This document shows, one piece after another, positions 9,076 to 18,284 of a stretch of 64,000 nucleotides of DNA. Each line of letters opens with the position of its first letter. Position 1 is the first letter of the stretch. This DNA is from JAJDOD01 sp050299835 (GTDB lineage Bacteria; Pseudomonadota; Alphaproteobacteria; Rhodobacterales; Rhodobacteraceae), in the NCBI GenBank assembly GCA_050299835.1, contig JBNKWP010000004.1, positions 195,271 to 259,270 on the forward strand, read 5' to 3'. The position numbers were made by a program, and so were the translations under genes. The notes beneath the pieces are model-generated. The model was given only the letters and a program-made list of their open reading frames with translations. It did not search any database and had not been told where the DNA came from.

Positions 9076-9951
9076 ATGACGACGACCCGACGACGATTCT
9101 CCTTCACCCTCCCCCTTCTAATCGCACTGGCCCCCCTGCCCGGTATGGCCGCGGACGGTGACAACGCCAAGAACCGCATCCGGGCCGCGGGCCGGCTGAT
9201 CGCGCTGTCGCAGACTATTCCTGCCGCCGCCTGCCACGTCGCAAGCGGCATCGAGGCGAAGACGGCGCAGGCGCAGCTTGCCAGTGCCCGTGCGGAGTTC
9301 GACCGGACTCTCGCCGCGCTGGAATTCGGCGATGCGGACCTCAATATCCAGCAACCCGAGACCCGGCGAAAGACACTCCATGAACTCCGTGAACTGCAAG
9401 CGCTCTGGGCACCTGTGGCGGTCATGACCAAAAATGCGGCGGCCGGAACGGACCTGAGCGCCCTGCTCGACGGCAGTGCCGGTCTCTACGCGGCGACGGA
9501 AGATCTGGTCCCTGAGCTGATCGAGCAATATGCCAACCCGTTCGAGGCGACCTATTCGGAACTGCACCAGATCAAAATCGCGGGGCGGCAAGTGATGTTG
9601 ACCAGGAAGATCACGAAACTGGCCTGCGTTATGGGAACGTCGCTCCGGACAGAGGAAACCGCGACCGAGCTCCAGAGCACGATTCAGATTTTTGAAGCGT
9701 CTCTGGACGCCCTGCGCTTCGGGATGCCGGCGCTTGGGTTGCAGCCGCCCCCGAATGCGGCGGTGTCGGAGGGGCTGGAAGAAGTCCGGGCGAACTGGTT
9801 CGCCGCCAAACCGCTGCTGGAGGACGTACTCGCAGGGGAGGAGATTGGCGAAGCAAGGGCCTCCGAACGGACACAACGGCTGGATGCGACAGCGACAGTG
9901 ATGGGGCGTGTCGCGGAGATCTATGCCAACGGGGTGCAGCCCGGCAGTTAG
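9076..9951 (+). CDS. periplasmic protein with two PilJ-type (type IV pili MCP N-terminal) domains
   Basis: 291 aa with a Sec signal peptide (cleavage near GMAA-DG, residue 25). Two repeats of a helical sensor domain follow. The first has KNRIRAAGRLIALSQTIPAA at about 31-50, and the second has QIKIAGRQVMLTRKITKLAC at about 160-180. Each repeat carries the RxxxLSQ-type helix and a cysteine (TIPAAACHV, ITKLACVM) seen in PilJ_N domains, which normally form the ligand-sensing part of chemoreceptors and histidine kinases. Here no membrane anchor or signalling output domain follows. It may be a soluble binding protein feeding a separate receptor; ligand unknown. It is followed by a strong terminator, so it is probably monocistronic. 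Confidence 0.75.
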   Translation: MTTTRRRFSFTLPLLIALAPLPGMAADGDNAKNRIRAAGRLIALSQTIPAAACHVASGIEAKTAQAQLASARAEFDRTLAALEFGDADLNIQQPETRRKTLHELRELQALWAPVAVMTKNAAAGTDLSALLDGSAGLYAATEDLVPELIEQYANPFEATYSELHQIKIAGRQVMLTRKITKLACVMGTSLRTEETATELQSTIQIFEASLDALRFGMPALGLQPPPNAAVSEGLEEVRANWFAAKPLLEDVLAGEEIGEARASERTQRLDATATVMGRVAEIYANGVQPGS

Positions 9952-9990
9952 GCAGTCGGCGTCCATCCCGGATCAAACGTCTCTGCCAGA

Positions 9991-10017
9991 GAGGCGCGCG
10001 GCTCAGTCGCGCGCCTC
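9991..10017 (+). terminator. strong hairpin after the PilJ-type gene
   Basis: Perfect 10-bp arms GAGGCGCGCG and CGCGCGCCTC around a 7-nt loop, 40 bp after the stop at 9951. No T-run follows, so it is either a GC-rich terminator or an RNA 3'-end stabiliser. Confidence 0.6.
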
Positions 10018-10067
10018 ACCATTTCCGACCTCGCATTCTGCTGCGGATTATGCACCTTATGCGACCG

Positions 10068-10613
10068 ATGACCCGCGTGATCCTCTTCAACAAGCCGATG
10101 GGCGTCCTGCCCCAGTTCACCGATGCGAAAAGCCCCTCGCCCAGACCGACGCTCTCGGGATTCGGACTGCCCAAGGGGGTCTATGCCGCCGGGCGACTGG
10201 ACCGGGACAGCGAAGGGCTGATGGTTCTGACCGATAACGGGAAATTGCAGGCACGCATCGCCTCGCCCAAGGTGGGAACCGAAAAGACTTATCTCGCACA
10301 GGTCGAAGGCGCGCCCGGTGACTCCGACCTCGAACCGCTGCGACAGGGCCTCACCCTGAAAGACGGTCCGACCCGGCCCGCGAAAGCCCAGGTGATCGCA
10401 CCACCCGACCTCTGGCCCCGCGACCCACCGGTGCGCGAACGGAAATCCATCCCCGACACCTGGCTCGAAATCACCCTCACCGAAGGTCGCAACCGCCAGG
10501 TCCGCCGGATGTGCGCCGCTATCGGCTTTCCCTGTCTCCGGCTGGTGCGCTGGCGGGTTGGCAGGTGGACGTTGGATGGCCTCGCACCAGGGGAGTGGCG
10601 CGAAGCTCTCTAG
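10068..10613 (+). CDS. rRNA large-subunit pseudouridine synthase, RluE/RsuA family
   Basis: 181 aa. The catalytic aspartate lies in GRLDRDSEGLMVLT at about residue 40, with KTYLAQVEG and the C-terminal EGRNRQVRRMCAAIG motif typical of the RsuA/RluE branch. These enzymes isomerise one uridine of 23S (or 16S) rRNA to pseudouridine. There is no S4 domain at the N-terminus, as in RluE. The start MTRVILFNKP at 10068 fits the family; ATGs at 10050 and 10059 are in frame alternatives. It converges on the decarboxylase gene with only 4 bp between the stops. Confidence 0.9.
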   Translation: MTRVILFNKPMGVLPQFTDAKSPSPRPTLSGFGLPKGVYAAGRLDRDSEGLMVLTDNGKLQARIASPKVGTEKTYLAQVEGAPGDSDLEPLRQGLTLKDGPTRPAKAQVIAPPDLWPRDPPVRERKSIPDTWLEITLTEGRNRQVRRMCAAIGFPCLRLVRWRVGRWTLDGLAPGEWREAL

Positions 10614-10617
10614 TGTC

Positions 10618-11784
10618 TCAGATGACCAACACGTCTAGCGGCGGGAAACCGTTGAACCCGACCGACGCATAGGTCGTCGTATAGGCGCCCGTGTTCCGGA
10701 TCAGCACTTTGTCCCCGGCCTTCAGGCCCAGCGGCAGATGCACCGGCTGTTTCTCGTATAACACATCGGCACTGTCGCAGCTTGGCCCGGCCAGAACGCA
10801 GGCACCTGTCGGCTCGCCATCATGTGGCGTCGCGAACTGGTAGCGGATCGCCTCGTCCATCGTTTCGGCCAGACCGGAGAACTTGCCGATATCGAGGTAA
10901 ACCCAGCGGTGCAGGTCGCTGTCCGACTTGCGGCTGACCAGCAGCACCTCGGCGGCGATCACACCTGCATCGGCCACCATACCCCGGCCCGGTTCCGCCA
11001 TCACGGTGACATTGCCGAAACGCGCACGAACCTGCCGCATGACATTGGCGCAGTAGAACTGCGTCGGCTCGACCACCTCGCCATAGAAGGTTGGGAAACC
11101 GCCGCCGATGTTCAGCATCGTCAGGGTGTGACCCGCTTCGCGGGCGGCAGCCCATACCTCCGCAATATCGTCCAGCGCGAGGCTCCACATATCCGACCGG
11201 CGGGTCTGCGAGCCGACATGGAAGGAAAAGCCCACCGGCGTCAGACCAAGTTCCACCGCACGGTCCAGCAGGTGCAGCGCCATCGCAGGACGGCAACCGA
11301 ACTTGCGCGACAGCGGCCAGTCGGCCTGGCTGCGCTCGACGATCAGGCGGATATAGACCTGCGCACCCGGCGCATGTTCGGCGATCTTCACCATCTCTTC
11401 TTCCGCATCCACGGCGAAGAGCTTCACGCCAGCGGCGAAAGCGAAGGCAATGTCGGAGGCACGCTTGATCGTGTTGCCGAAGCTGATGATCTCGGGCCGC
11501 ACGCCAAGGCCGAGGCACAGCTCGATCTCTCCGCGCGACGCGGCGTCGAAATGGCTGCCGAGCGAGGCCAGCTTCGCGATCACTTCGCGCGCCGGGTTGG
11601 CTTTGACGGCATAGTGAATATGCGCGTCGCCCAGCCCTTCTTTCAGCGCCAGATAGTTCTCGCCCACCTTTTCGATATCGAGCACCAGCGTCGGACGCTC
11701 GAACTCATGCGCCAGCGCGAAAGCCTCGGCGCGAGAGACAAAAGGGGTATGGAAGGGCGACAGCCCAACGTCATGCATCGTCAT
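10618..11784 (-). CDS. ornithine/lysine decarboxylase, PLP fold type III
   Basis: 388 aa, matching eukaryotic-type ornithine decarboxylases. The Schiff-base lysine is K61 in HYAVKAN. A glycine-rich phosphate loop (MLNIGGGFP) lies near residue 230, a phosphate-contact EPGRG near 270, and the catalytic cysteine of the partner subunit is C336 in GPSCDSAD. It makes putrescine (or cadaverine) from ornithine (or lysine) and works as a dimer. The start at 11784 has a GGAG site 8 nt upstream. It is divergent from mtfA across a 355-bp spacer. No polyamine synthase or transporter is adjacent. Confidence 0.93.
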   Translation of the reverse strand: MTMHDVGLSPFHTPFVSRAEAFALAHEFERPTLVLDIEKVGENYLALKEGLGDAHIHYAVKANPAREVIAKLASLGSHFDAASRGEIELCLGLGVRPEIISFGNTIKRASDIAFAFAAGVKLFAVDAEEEMVKIAEHAPGAQVYIRLIVERSQADWPLSRKFGCRPAMALHLLDRAVELGLTPVGFSFHVGSQTRRSDMWSLALDDIAEVWAAAREAGHTLTMLNIGGGFPTFYGEVVEPTQFYCANVMRQVRARFGNVTVMAEPGRGMVADAGVIAAEVLLVSRKSDSDLHRWVYLDIGKFSGLAETMDEAIRYQFATPHDGEPTGACVLAGPSCDSADVLYEKQPVHLPLGLKAGDKVLIRNTGAYTTTYASVGFNGFPPLDVLVI

Positions 11785-12139
11785 AGCGACAATCTCCAAA
11801 GACCCGGCCATATATGACCGCTCAGTTCCACGGAGACGTTACCGTCGCTACATGGGCAGGGCATTTGGCCCGCCAGAGGCGCGTGCGTTGGCGTCTGTAA
11901 ACGCGCATTTGGAGTTTTTTACTGAGTCGGTCAAGATCGAATTGCGGACATTCGCGAGGTTTTTCACGAACCGCGGATTCCTTCAGAAAATCGTGACTTC
12001 CACGTCCCCAATACGCGCCTTTTGGCCAGGATTGGTGCTGAAAAGTGACGCCCTCAGCCCCTATATATGGGAAATGCCGGTGGACAGTGCCGTTGCGCCC
12101 GAACCGACCGGCCCGGTAATTCGAAAGACGTTTGTTATC
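11785..12139. other. intergenic region between decarboxylase and mtfA
   Basis: 355 bp without a supported gene. An open frame in phase with mtfA extends through it, but it lacks family similarity before residue MPVLLS. A TATATA stretch at 12062-12067 could be a -10 element for mtfA. No long repeat seen. Confidence 0.4.
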
Positions 12140-12949
12140 ATGCCCGTCCTCCTCTCTCTCCTGCTTCTCGGCGCACTCTTTCTTGCCTACCGCCTCTGGT
12201 CGGGACCCGCCCGGCGGCGTCGGCTGCTCGCCACCCCGCTGACGGACGACCAGCGCGCCACCATCGACGCGCATGTTCCGCTTCTGAGAAAGCTACCGCA
12301 GGACCTCCGCCCCGCGCTCGAAGGCCGGATCAACCGCTTTCTCGATCAGGTCGAGTTCATCGGGTGCAACGGGCTGGACGTGACCGAGGAAATGCGTCTG
12401 TCCATCGCGGCACAGGCCTGCCTTGTCGTGGTCAACAGCGACCAATGGTTCGACACGCTGCGCACCATCCTGGTCTATCCCGATGCGTTCAAATCCCTTC
12501 AGAAGAGGCAAGAAGGCTACGTGGTCACAGAACGCGAAGGCGTCCGCATCGGCGAAAGCTGGGCACGCGGACCGATCGTTCTGTCCTGGCGGCACAGCGA
12601 CGCGGGCGCACGCGATGACACGGACGGCCACAACGTCATCCTTCACGAATTCGCCCATCAGCTTGATCAATTGTCAGGCCATGTGGATGGCGCACCCCTG
12701 CTGGCACGCGGTCAAAGTTTCGACGACTGGTCGAGGGTATTTCTAACGGCCTTCGCGCGGCTGCAGAAAAGCGTGGAGGCGGGCCGGTCCAGCGTGCTCG
12801 ACGCCTATGCCGCCACTTCACATCAGGAGTTTTTCGCCGTCGCCGTCGAGGTCTTCTTCGAACGGCCCCACGCGCTGAGGCAGGAAGCACCGGAAGTCTA
12901 CGACCAGATCGCCGAACTCCTGCGACTGGACCCGGCACGCTGGGTCTGA
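12140..12949 (+). CDS. mtfA: MtfA-type zinc-dependent peptidase (M90)
   Basis: 269 aa, close to the 265 aa of E. coli MtfA. An N-terminal membrane helix (MPVLLSLLLLGALFLAYRLW) is followed by the zinc motif HEFAH at residues 169-173, preceded by NVIL and followed by QLD. E. coli MtfA is a metallopeptidase that binds the Mlc repressor and so influences glucose PTS expression. Rhodobacteraceae lack that PTS context, so the role here is open. The N-terminal helix implies membrane anchoring, unlike the soluble E. coli protein. The start at 12140 is chosen because the family match begins there. Confidence 0.88.
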   Translation: MPVLLSLLLLGALFLAYRLWSGPARRRRLLATPLTDDQRATIDAHVPLLRKLPQDLRPALEGRINRFLDQVEFIGCNGLDVTEEMRLSIAAQACLVVVNSDQWFDTLRTILVYPDAFKSLQKRQEGYVVTEREGVRIGESWARGPIVLSWRHSDAGARDDTDGHNVILHEFAHQLDQLSGHVDGAPLLARGQSFDDWSRVFLTAFARLQKSVEAGRSSVLDAYAATSHQEFFAVAVEVFFERPHALRQEAPEVYDQIAELLRLDPARWV

Positions 12950-12981
12950 CCGACAAGGCCGCGCGCCACACAGGGCTCTAC

Positions 12982-13014
12982 CCGGCGGCAGGCCCAGCGA
13001 GGACCTGCCGCCGG
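12982..13014. terminator. bidirectional terminator between mtfA and pntB
   Basis: Perfect 11-bp arms CCGGCGGCAGG (12982-12992) and CCTGCCGCCGG (13004-13014) around an 11-nt loop, between two convergent genes. A short TTT follows on the plus side. The symmetry would serve both transcripts. Confidence 0.65.
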
Positions 13015-13039
13015 TTTCGGCCTGATCGGGCCGGTGTCG

Positions 13040-14494
13040 TCAGTCGAGCTTCGGCAAAAGCGTGTTCACGCTGTCCTTCGCGTCGCCATAGAACATCCGC
13101 GTGTTCTCCTTGTAGAACAGCGGATTTTCGATGCCGGAATAGCCCGTCCCCTGCCCGCGTTTGGACACGAAGACCTGCTTGGCCTTCCACACTTCCAATA
13201 CCGGCATCCCCGCAATCGGAGAGTTCGGGTCATCCTGCGCAGCGGGGTTCACGATGTCATTCGAGCCGATGACGATCACCACATCCGTATCCGGGAAATC
13301 GTCATTGATCTCGTCCATCTCCAGCACGATGTCGTAAGGCACCTTCGCCTCCGCCAGCAGCACGTTCATATGCCCCGGCAGACGCCCCGCGACCGGGTGG
13401 ATCGCAAAGCGCACTTCCTTGCCCGCAGCCCGCAGCTTGCGCGTCATTTCCGCCACCGCCTGCTGCGCCTGCGCCACCGCCATGCCGTAACCCGGAACGA
13501 TGACCACGCTGTCGGCCTCCTGCAACGCTGACGCCACACCGTCGGCGTCGATCGCGATCTGCTCGCCCTCCACGGCCATCTGGTCGCCCTTGGCCCCGCC
13601 GAAGCCGCCGAGGATGACACTGACAAACGACCGGTTCATCGCCTTGCACATGATGTAGGACAGGATCGCACCCGAAGAGCCCACCAGCGCGCCGACCACG
13701 ATCAGGAGGTCATTGCCCAGGCTGAAGCCAATCGCCGCCGCCGCCCAGCCGGAATAGCTGTTCAGCATGGACACCACGACCGGCATGTCCGCCCCGCCGA
13801 TCCCCATGATCAGGTGGTAACCGATGAAAAAGGCGGCGAGCGCCAGCAGCACCAGCGTCCACGAGCCTGCGCCGTTCAGATACATCAGAAGCAGGATCAG
13901 CGACAAAGCTGCTGCGCCCGCGTTCAGCAGATGCCCGCCGGGGAGTTGCCTGGCCGAGGTGTCGATCTTGAACGGCAGTTTGGAAGAGTTGCCGGAGAGC
14001 TTGCCGTAAGCCACGACCGACCCGGTGAAGGTCACCGCGCCGATCCAGATGCCAAGCACCAGTTCCACCATCAGAATGGTGATCTCCACCGGCTCCTTCT
14101 TGGCAACCAGTGTGGCAAAGACGCCTTCAATCGGCTCGCCCGCCGCCTTCGCCGCCTCGACCATGTTGATCGTAATGTCCGCGTTAAAGCCCACGAAGAC
14201 TGCCGCGAGGCCCACCAGCGAATGCATGATGGCAACCAGTTCCGGCATCTGGGTCATCTCGACCTTGGTGGCCAGTTGATAGCCGATGATTGCGCCCACC
14301 GAGATCAGGATGATCGACAGGAGCCAAAGCCCAGCACCCGGCCCGATGAGTGTCGCCAGCACGGCAATCGCCATCCCGACAATCCCGTACCAGACCGCGC
14401 GTTTCGCACTTTCCTGCCCCGAAAGACCACCCAGCGCGAAGATGAAAAGAACAGCCGCAACGACATAGGCGGCAGTTGTGAATCCGAAGTCCAT
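13040..14494 (-). CDS. pntB: NAD(P) transhydrogenase subunit beta
   Basis: 484 aa. Nine or so membrane helices fill residues 1-290, followed by the NADP(H)-binding domain III with the signature VPGYGMAVAQAQ near residue 332 and VVIVIGSNDIVNPAA further on. With PntA it forms the inner-membrane pump that uses the proton gradient to drive NADH + NADP+ to NAD+ + NADPH. It starts 13 nt after the pntA stop, so the two form one operon. The C-terminal tail GDAKDSVNTLLPKLD matches the usual family end. Confidence 0.96.
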   Translation of the reverse strand: MDFGFTTAAYVVAAVLFIFALGGLSGQESAKRAVWYGIVGMAIAVLATLIGPGAGLWLLSIILISVGAIIGYQLATKVEMTQMPELVAIMHSLVGLAAVFVGFNADITINMVEAAKAAGEPIEGVFATLVAKKEPVEITILMVELVLGIWIGAVTFTGSVVAYGKLSGNSSKLPFKIDTSARQLPGGHLLNAGAAALSLILLLMYLNGAGSWTLVLLALAAFFIGYHLIMGIGGADMPVVVSMLNSYSGWAAAAIGFSLGNDLLIVVGALVGSSGAILSYIMCKAMNRSFVSVILGGFGGAKGDQMAVEGEQIAIDADGVASALQEADSVVIVPGYGMAVAQAQQAVAEMTRKLRAAGKEVRFAIHPVAGRLPGHMNVLLAEAKVPYDIVLEMDEINDDFPDTDVVIVIGSNDIVNPAAQDDPNSPIAGMPVLEVWKAKQVFVSKRGQGTGYSGIENPLFYKENTRMFYGDAKDSVNTLLPKLD

Positions 14495-14507
14495 GCCTCA
14501 GCCCCCC

Positions 14508-16079
14508 TCAGGATTTCTGGAACATGGCGAGCATGCGCCGTGTCACGAGGAAGCCGCCGAAGATGTTCACGGAAGCCATGAGAATGCCCAGCGCGGCAAG
14601 GATCATGATCAGCCAGCTTGCCGACCCCACCTGCATCAAAGCGCCAAGGATGATGATCGAGGAAATCGCGTTCGTGACCGCCATCAGTGGCGTATGCAGC
14701 GAATGCGATACATTCCAGATCACCTGAAAGCCGACAAAGACCGCCAGCACGAAGACGATGAAATGCTGCATGAAGCTCGCGGGTGCCACGAGGCCGACCA
14801 GCAGCAGAAGCGCCCCGCCGATGGCCAAAAGGCTCACCTGATTGCGCGTTTCCTTTTTGAAGGCCGCAACCTCAATCTCCCGCTTCTCCGCAGGGGTCAG
14901 CTCCTTCGGCTTTTCCTTCTTCGGCTGGGCCGCGATGGCTTGTGTCTTCGGCGGCGGCGGCGGCCATGTGATCTCGCCCTGATGCGTCACGGTCGCGCCG
15001 CGAATGACGTCATCCTCCATGTTGTGAACCAGATGCCCGTCCTTGTCGGGCGTCAGATCCGACATCATGTGGCGGATATTGGTGGAATAGAGCAGCGAGG
15101 ATTGGGCAGCCATCCGCGACGGGAAATCGGTATAACCGACAATCGTAACCCCGTTATCGGTTACGATTTTCTCGTCCTTGACGGTCAGTTCGCAATTGCC
15201 CCCACGTTCGGCGGCCAGATCGACGATGACCGAACCCGGCTTCATCATCTCGACCATGTCCTTGGTCCAGAGGATGGGTGCATCGCGGTTCGGGATCAGC
15301 GCGGTGGAGATGACGATATCCATCTCGGGCGCGATCTCGCGGAACTTGGCCAACTGCGCTGCCGCGAACTCGGGCGAGGACACTGCAGCATAGCCACCTG
15401 TCGCCGCGCCATCGGTCTGTTCTTCTTCGAAATCGAGGAAGACGAACTCGGCCCCCATCGACTCGATCTGTTCGGCCACCTCGGGGCGCACGTCGAACGC
15501 ATAGGTGATGGCCCCCAGCGAGGTCGCCGTGCCGACCGCCGCCAGACCGGCCACACCGGCACCGATCACCAGCACCTTCGCCGGAGGCACCTTGCCCGCC
15601 GCCGTCACCTGCCCGGTGAAGAACCGGCCAAAGTTGTTGCCCGCTTCGATAACAGCCCGATAGCCCGCGATATTCGCCATCGACGACAGCGCGTCCATCT
15701 TCTGCGCCCGGCTGATCCGGGGCACCATGTCCATCGCGATGACATTGGCCTTCTGACCCTTCGCGGTCTCAAGCAGCTTCTCGTTCGATGCCGGGTAGAA
15801 GAAGGAAATCAGCGTCTGACCTTCCTTCAGCTTTTTCGCCTCGGCTTCCGTGGGAGGCCGGACCTTCGCAACCACGTCCGCATCCTTCCAAAGCGCCGCG
15901 CCGCTGACCACGGTGACGCCCGCGTCCTCATAGGCCTTGTCGCCGAAGCCCGCCGCCTCGCCTGCACCTTTCTCGATCAGGCACTCATATCCCAGCTTCG
16001 CCAGGTCAGCAGCACTTTGTGGCGTCATCGCCACCCGCGCTTCATCGGCTGCGGATTCCTTCGGCGCTCCGATCTTCAT
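14508..16079 (-). CDS. pntA: NAD(P) transhydrogenase subunit alpha (fused form)
   Basis: 523 aa. The N-terminal domain I begins MKIGAPKESAADEARVAMTP and carries the NAD-binding GAGVAGLAAVGTA near residue 170. A proline/lysine-rich linker near 385-415 leads to four membrane helices at the C-terminus (domain II part). Fusion of the soluble and membrane parts matches E. coli PntA rather than the split PntAA/PntAB of Rhodospirillum. The start at 16079 is preceded by a GGGGGG stretch that can act as a ribosome site. It is first gene of pntA-pntB. Confidence 0.96.
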   Translation of the reverse strand: MKIGAPKESAADEARVAMTPQSAADLAKLGYECLIEKGAGEAAGFGDKAYEDAGVTVVSGAALWKDADVVAKVRPPTEAEAKKLKEGQTLISFFYPASNEKLLETAKGQKANVIAMDMVPRISRAQKMDALSSMANIAGYRAVIEAGNNFGRFFTGQVTAAGKVPPAKVLVIGAGVAGLAAVGTATSLGAITYAFDVRPEVAEQIESMGAEFVFLDFEEEQTDGAATGGYAAVSSPEFAAAQLAKFREIAPEMDIVISTALIPNRDAPILWTKDMVEMMKPGSVIVDLAAERGGNCELTVKDEKIVTDNGVTIVGYTDFPSRMAAQSSLLYSTNIRHMMSDLTPDKDGHLVHNMEDDVIRGATVTHQGEITWPPPPPKTQAIAAQPKKEKPKELTPAEKREIEVAAFKKETRNQVSLLAIGGALLLLVGLVAPASFMQHFIVFVLAVFVGFQVIWNVSHSLHTPLMAVTNAISSIIILGALMQVGSASWLIMILAALGILMASVNIFGGFLVTRRMLAMFQKS

Positions 16080-16443
16080 GAAATTCGTCCCCCCGTTGAC
16101 AGGTAATGTCTTCGTGCAAGTAGAAAGTTTATTAGAGACCAGCCCACACCGGCACAAGCAAGCAGTTTTGTCAGTGTCAGCAAAACCGCTCGGTCATGCC
16201 GAACACGAAAAAAACGGTTACCCGCACGAACCCGGATAATGCCCGGCAGCATCTGAAGATGTTGCCGCTTCCTTCACAAAATCTAGTGGTTTCCGGCCTA
16301 AAGACCCGTAGAGCTTGCGTGTTAAGAGGTGTTAATGCAATATTAGCGCGAGGAATCTCTCGCATAACCAAAAATCAGCGAGAGACCATAGAAAAAATAA
16401 ATGGGGGGAACGGCGTCGACGGCCGTTTCATGAGTGGTAGGAC
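16080..16443. other. intergenic leader between pntA and the Hint gene, with overlapping hairpins
   Basis: 364 bp, AT-richer than the flanks toward the Hint gene and without a supported gene. It contains TCTCTCGC (16356-16363) with its exact complement GCGAGAGA (16378-16385). It also holds GCGAG (16348-16352), which could instead pair with CTCGC (16359-16363), so two mutually exclusive stems share one arm. If transcribed with the Hint gene this could be a 5' leader switch; it may equally be an operator. Confidence 0.35.
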
Positions 16444-17511
16444 ATGCCTGACGGCTATCTTGTCAATCTTGGCAACGGATCGCTTGATCCAGGCGACACC
16501 ACCGCGATTTCCCCAACCAGCTTCACCATTGCGGCCACCCTGGGAACCGGAACCTGGCAGTACGACTATACCAGGTTCTTTGGCTCCGGGACCGCGACGT
16601 TGGGCGGGACTTTTCATCTCGCCACGGATGGAAAGGTTTATTTCCATTCGAACCGCACCGTTCCTGTCTTCAGAACCATCACTTCAGCCAAGGTCCTGGT
16701 AGCCCCCGTCGATATTTCCGGCAAACTCGGCATCTCGGGAGACGACAGGATCGGGGCGAATGGCGGCGACGCGATCACGGTCATCGGCAGTGAGGACGAG
16801 CAATCCGATGGGGATTCCCTCGACTTCGGCAGATTGCTGGAAACCGGCTCCATTGTCTGCTCCGACAGCGATGATGGTGCGGGCGAACTGCCCGGCTCGG
16901 CGTCACGCGTCGATGGCACAATTGCCAATTCGCCAAAAATCGAGACGATCATCTGCTTCACCGCCGGCACCGCCATCCAGACACCGATGGGTGAGCGCCG
17001 GATCGAAACCCTCAAGCCCGGCGACATGGTGCAGACACTCGATCACGGACCGCAGGAACTTCGCTGGATCGGAAGCAGGACGGTGCCCGCAAGCGGCGCC
17101 TTCGCGCCGATCCGGTTTGCGCGCGGCAGCATCGGCAATCACCGCGACCTGCTGGTCAGCCCACAGCACCGGATGCTTTGCGGCGGCCACCTGACCCAGC
17201 AATATTTCGGCGAGGCGGAAATCCTGGCGCCCGCCATGAGCCTCGTCGACGATCTTTGCGTCACGGTCGAATACGGGGGGGTGGTCACCTATGTCCACCT
17301 GCTCTTCGACGAACATGAGATCGTGCTGGCCAACGGCGCGCCGTCAGAGAGCTTCTATCCCGGCAATTACAGCCTGGACAGCTTTACGGATCCGTCCCGA
17401 ACCGAAATCTTCGATCTGTTCCCGGAATTGCGCAGCGATCTCGGGGCCTATGGGCCCACAAGCCGTGTTTGCGTGAAACCGTCCGACGCCCGAGTGCTGG
17501 TCGCGAGCTAA
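16444..17511 (+). CDS. Hint (Hedgehog/intein) domain protein
   Basis: 355 aa. The first 165 residues are glycine/serine/aspartate-rich beta-type sequence without a named domain. The Hint domain starts at C171 in ICFTAGTAIQTPMG, with the block GDMVQTLDHGPQELRWIGSR, then SPQHRML and LLFDEHEIVLANGAPSESF, all hallmarks of the bacterial Hint_2 family common in roseobacters. Hint domains catalyse an N-to-S acyl shift that can cleave or splice the chain ahead of the cysteine. No signal peptide is evident; related proteins are often exported by type I systems. No T1SS genes lie nearby. Function unproven. Confidence 0.85.
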   Translation: MPDGYLVNLGNGSLDPGDTTAISPTSFTIAATLGTGTWQYDYTRFFGSGTATLGGTFHLATDGKVYFHSNRTVPVFRTITSAKVLVAPVDISGKLGISGDDRIGANGGDAITVIGSEDEQSDGDSLDFGRLLETGSIVCSDSDDGAGELPGSASRVDGTIANSPKIETIICFTAGTAIQTPMGERRIETLKPGDMVQTLDHGPQELRWIGSRTVPASGAFAPIRFARGSIGNHRDLLVSPQHRMLCGGHLTQQYFGEAEILAPAMSLVDDLCVTVEYGGVVTYVHLLFDEHEIVLANGAPSESFYPGNYSLDSFTDPSRTEIFDLFPELRSDLGAYGPTSRVCVKPSDARVLVAS

Positions 17512-17570
17512 GGCGCCGGGTCCGACTGGGGATTTGCGTATTGTTCAAGAGATGACGAAGCCTGCCCGTC

Positions 17571-18263
17571 TCACACAAACCAGCGGTCATAATCGCTGAC
17601 CAGAAGATGGGTCGGATCCACATCCTCCTCGATCTCGGCGAACCGGCCGACCGGATCGCGGAAGATGTTGTCGGTCACGTCATCGTTGACGGTGGAGACC
17701 TCGCCGATCAGCACATCGCCGCCCTCGCCCCAGAAGGCATGCCAGTCACCGGGGTTCAGGGTGACGCTTTCGCCCGGCGCAAGCGACAGCTTCTCACCGG
17801 GGCCAAAGGGCCGGGCCAGTCCGTCGCAGAGCACCTCTCCCCCCTTGTCCCCGGCGAAGTTGCCTGCGTCGTCCGAGCCGAAAAGTTCCACCACCAGCGT
17901 CGCGCCACCGCGATTGATGATATCCTCGGACTTGATGACATGGGTATGCATCGGGCTCAGCTGATCCTGTTTCGAGATCAGCAGTTTCTCGGCATAGACC
18001 ATGCCCCGCCCGCGTTCGAGATCGGCCAAATGGCCGTTTCTGAGCGTAAACAGGAACAGCCCCAGATTGTCATAATCCCCCTGCCCGTAATCGGTGATGT
18101 CCCAGCCCATGCGGGCATCGGCGATACGACGAGCCGAGCCATCGGCAACCCGCGCCTTGAAATCGCCAGGCGTCCAATAGGCAAAGGGCGGCAGGGTGAA
18201 GCCGTGGCCGCGGATCATGTCATCGGCCTCGGCCATGATCGAGTTGATGGTCGAACGTTTCAT
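17571..18263 (-). CDS. D-lyxose/D-mannose-type sugar isomerase (cupin)
   Basis: 230 aa, the length of the EcSI/D-lyxose isomerase cupin family. The metal ligands are seen in PMHTHVIKSED (two histidines and a glutamate, near residue 108) and GDWHAFWGEGG near 185. These enzymes interconvert D-lyxose and D-xylulose or D-mannose and D-fructose. The start at 18263 has an AGGAG site nine bases upstream. A hairpin separates it from the upstream 381-aa gene, so it probably has its own promoter or read-through expression. Exact sugar is not fixed by context. Confidence 0.85.
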   Translation of the reverse strand: MKRSTINSIMAEADDMIRGHGFTLPPFAYWTPGDFKARVADGSARRIADARMGWDITDYGQGDYDNLGLFLFTLRNGHLADLERGRGMVYAEKLLISKQDQLSPMHTHVIKSEDIINRGGATLVVELFGSDDAGNFAGDKGGEVLCDGLARPFGPGEKLSLAPGESVTLNPGDWHAFWGEGGDVLIGEVSTVNDDVTDNIFRDPVGRFAEIEEDVDPTHLLVSDYDRWFV

Positions 18264-18284
18264 GCGCGCTGGCTCCTGGATGGC

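Noticed and set aside
11852..12139. N-terminal extension of MtfA by 96 residues
   Set aside because: MtfA similarity begins at MPVLLS (12140); the extension lies in the divergent promoter region and looks non-protein-like.
14478..16106. 542-residue open frame opposite pntA
   Set aside because: Antisense shadow of pntA; no protein-like domains.
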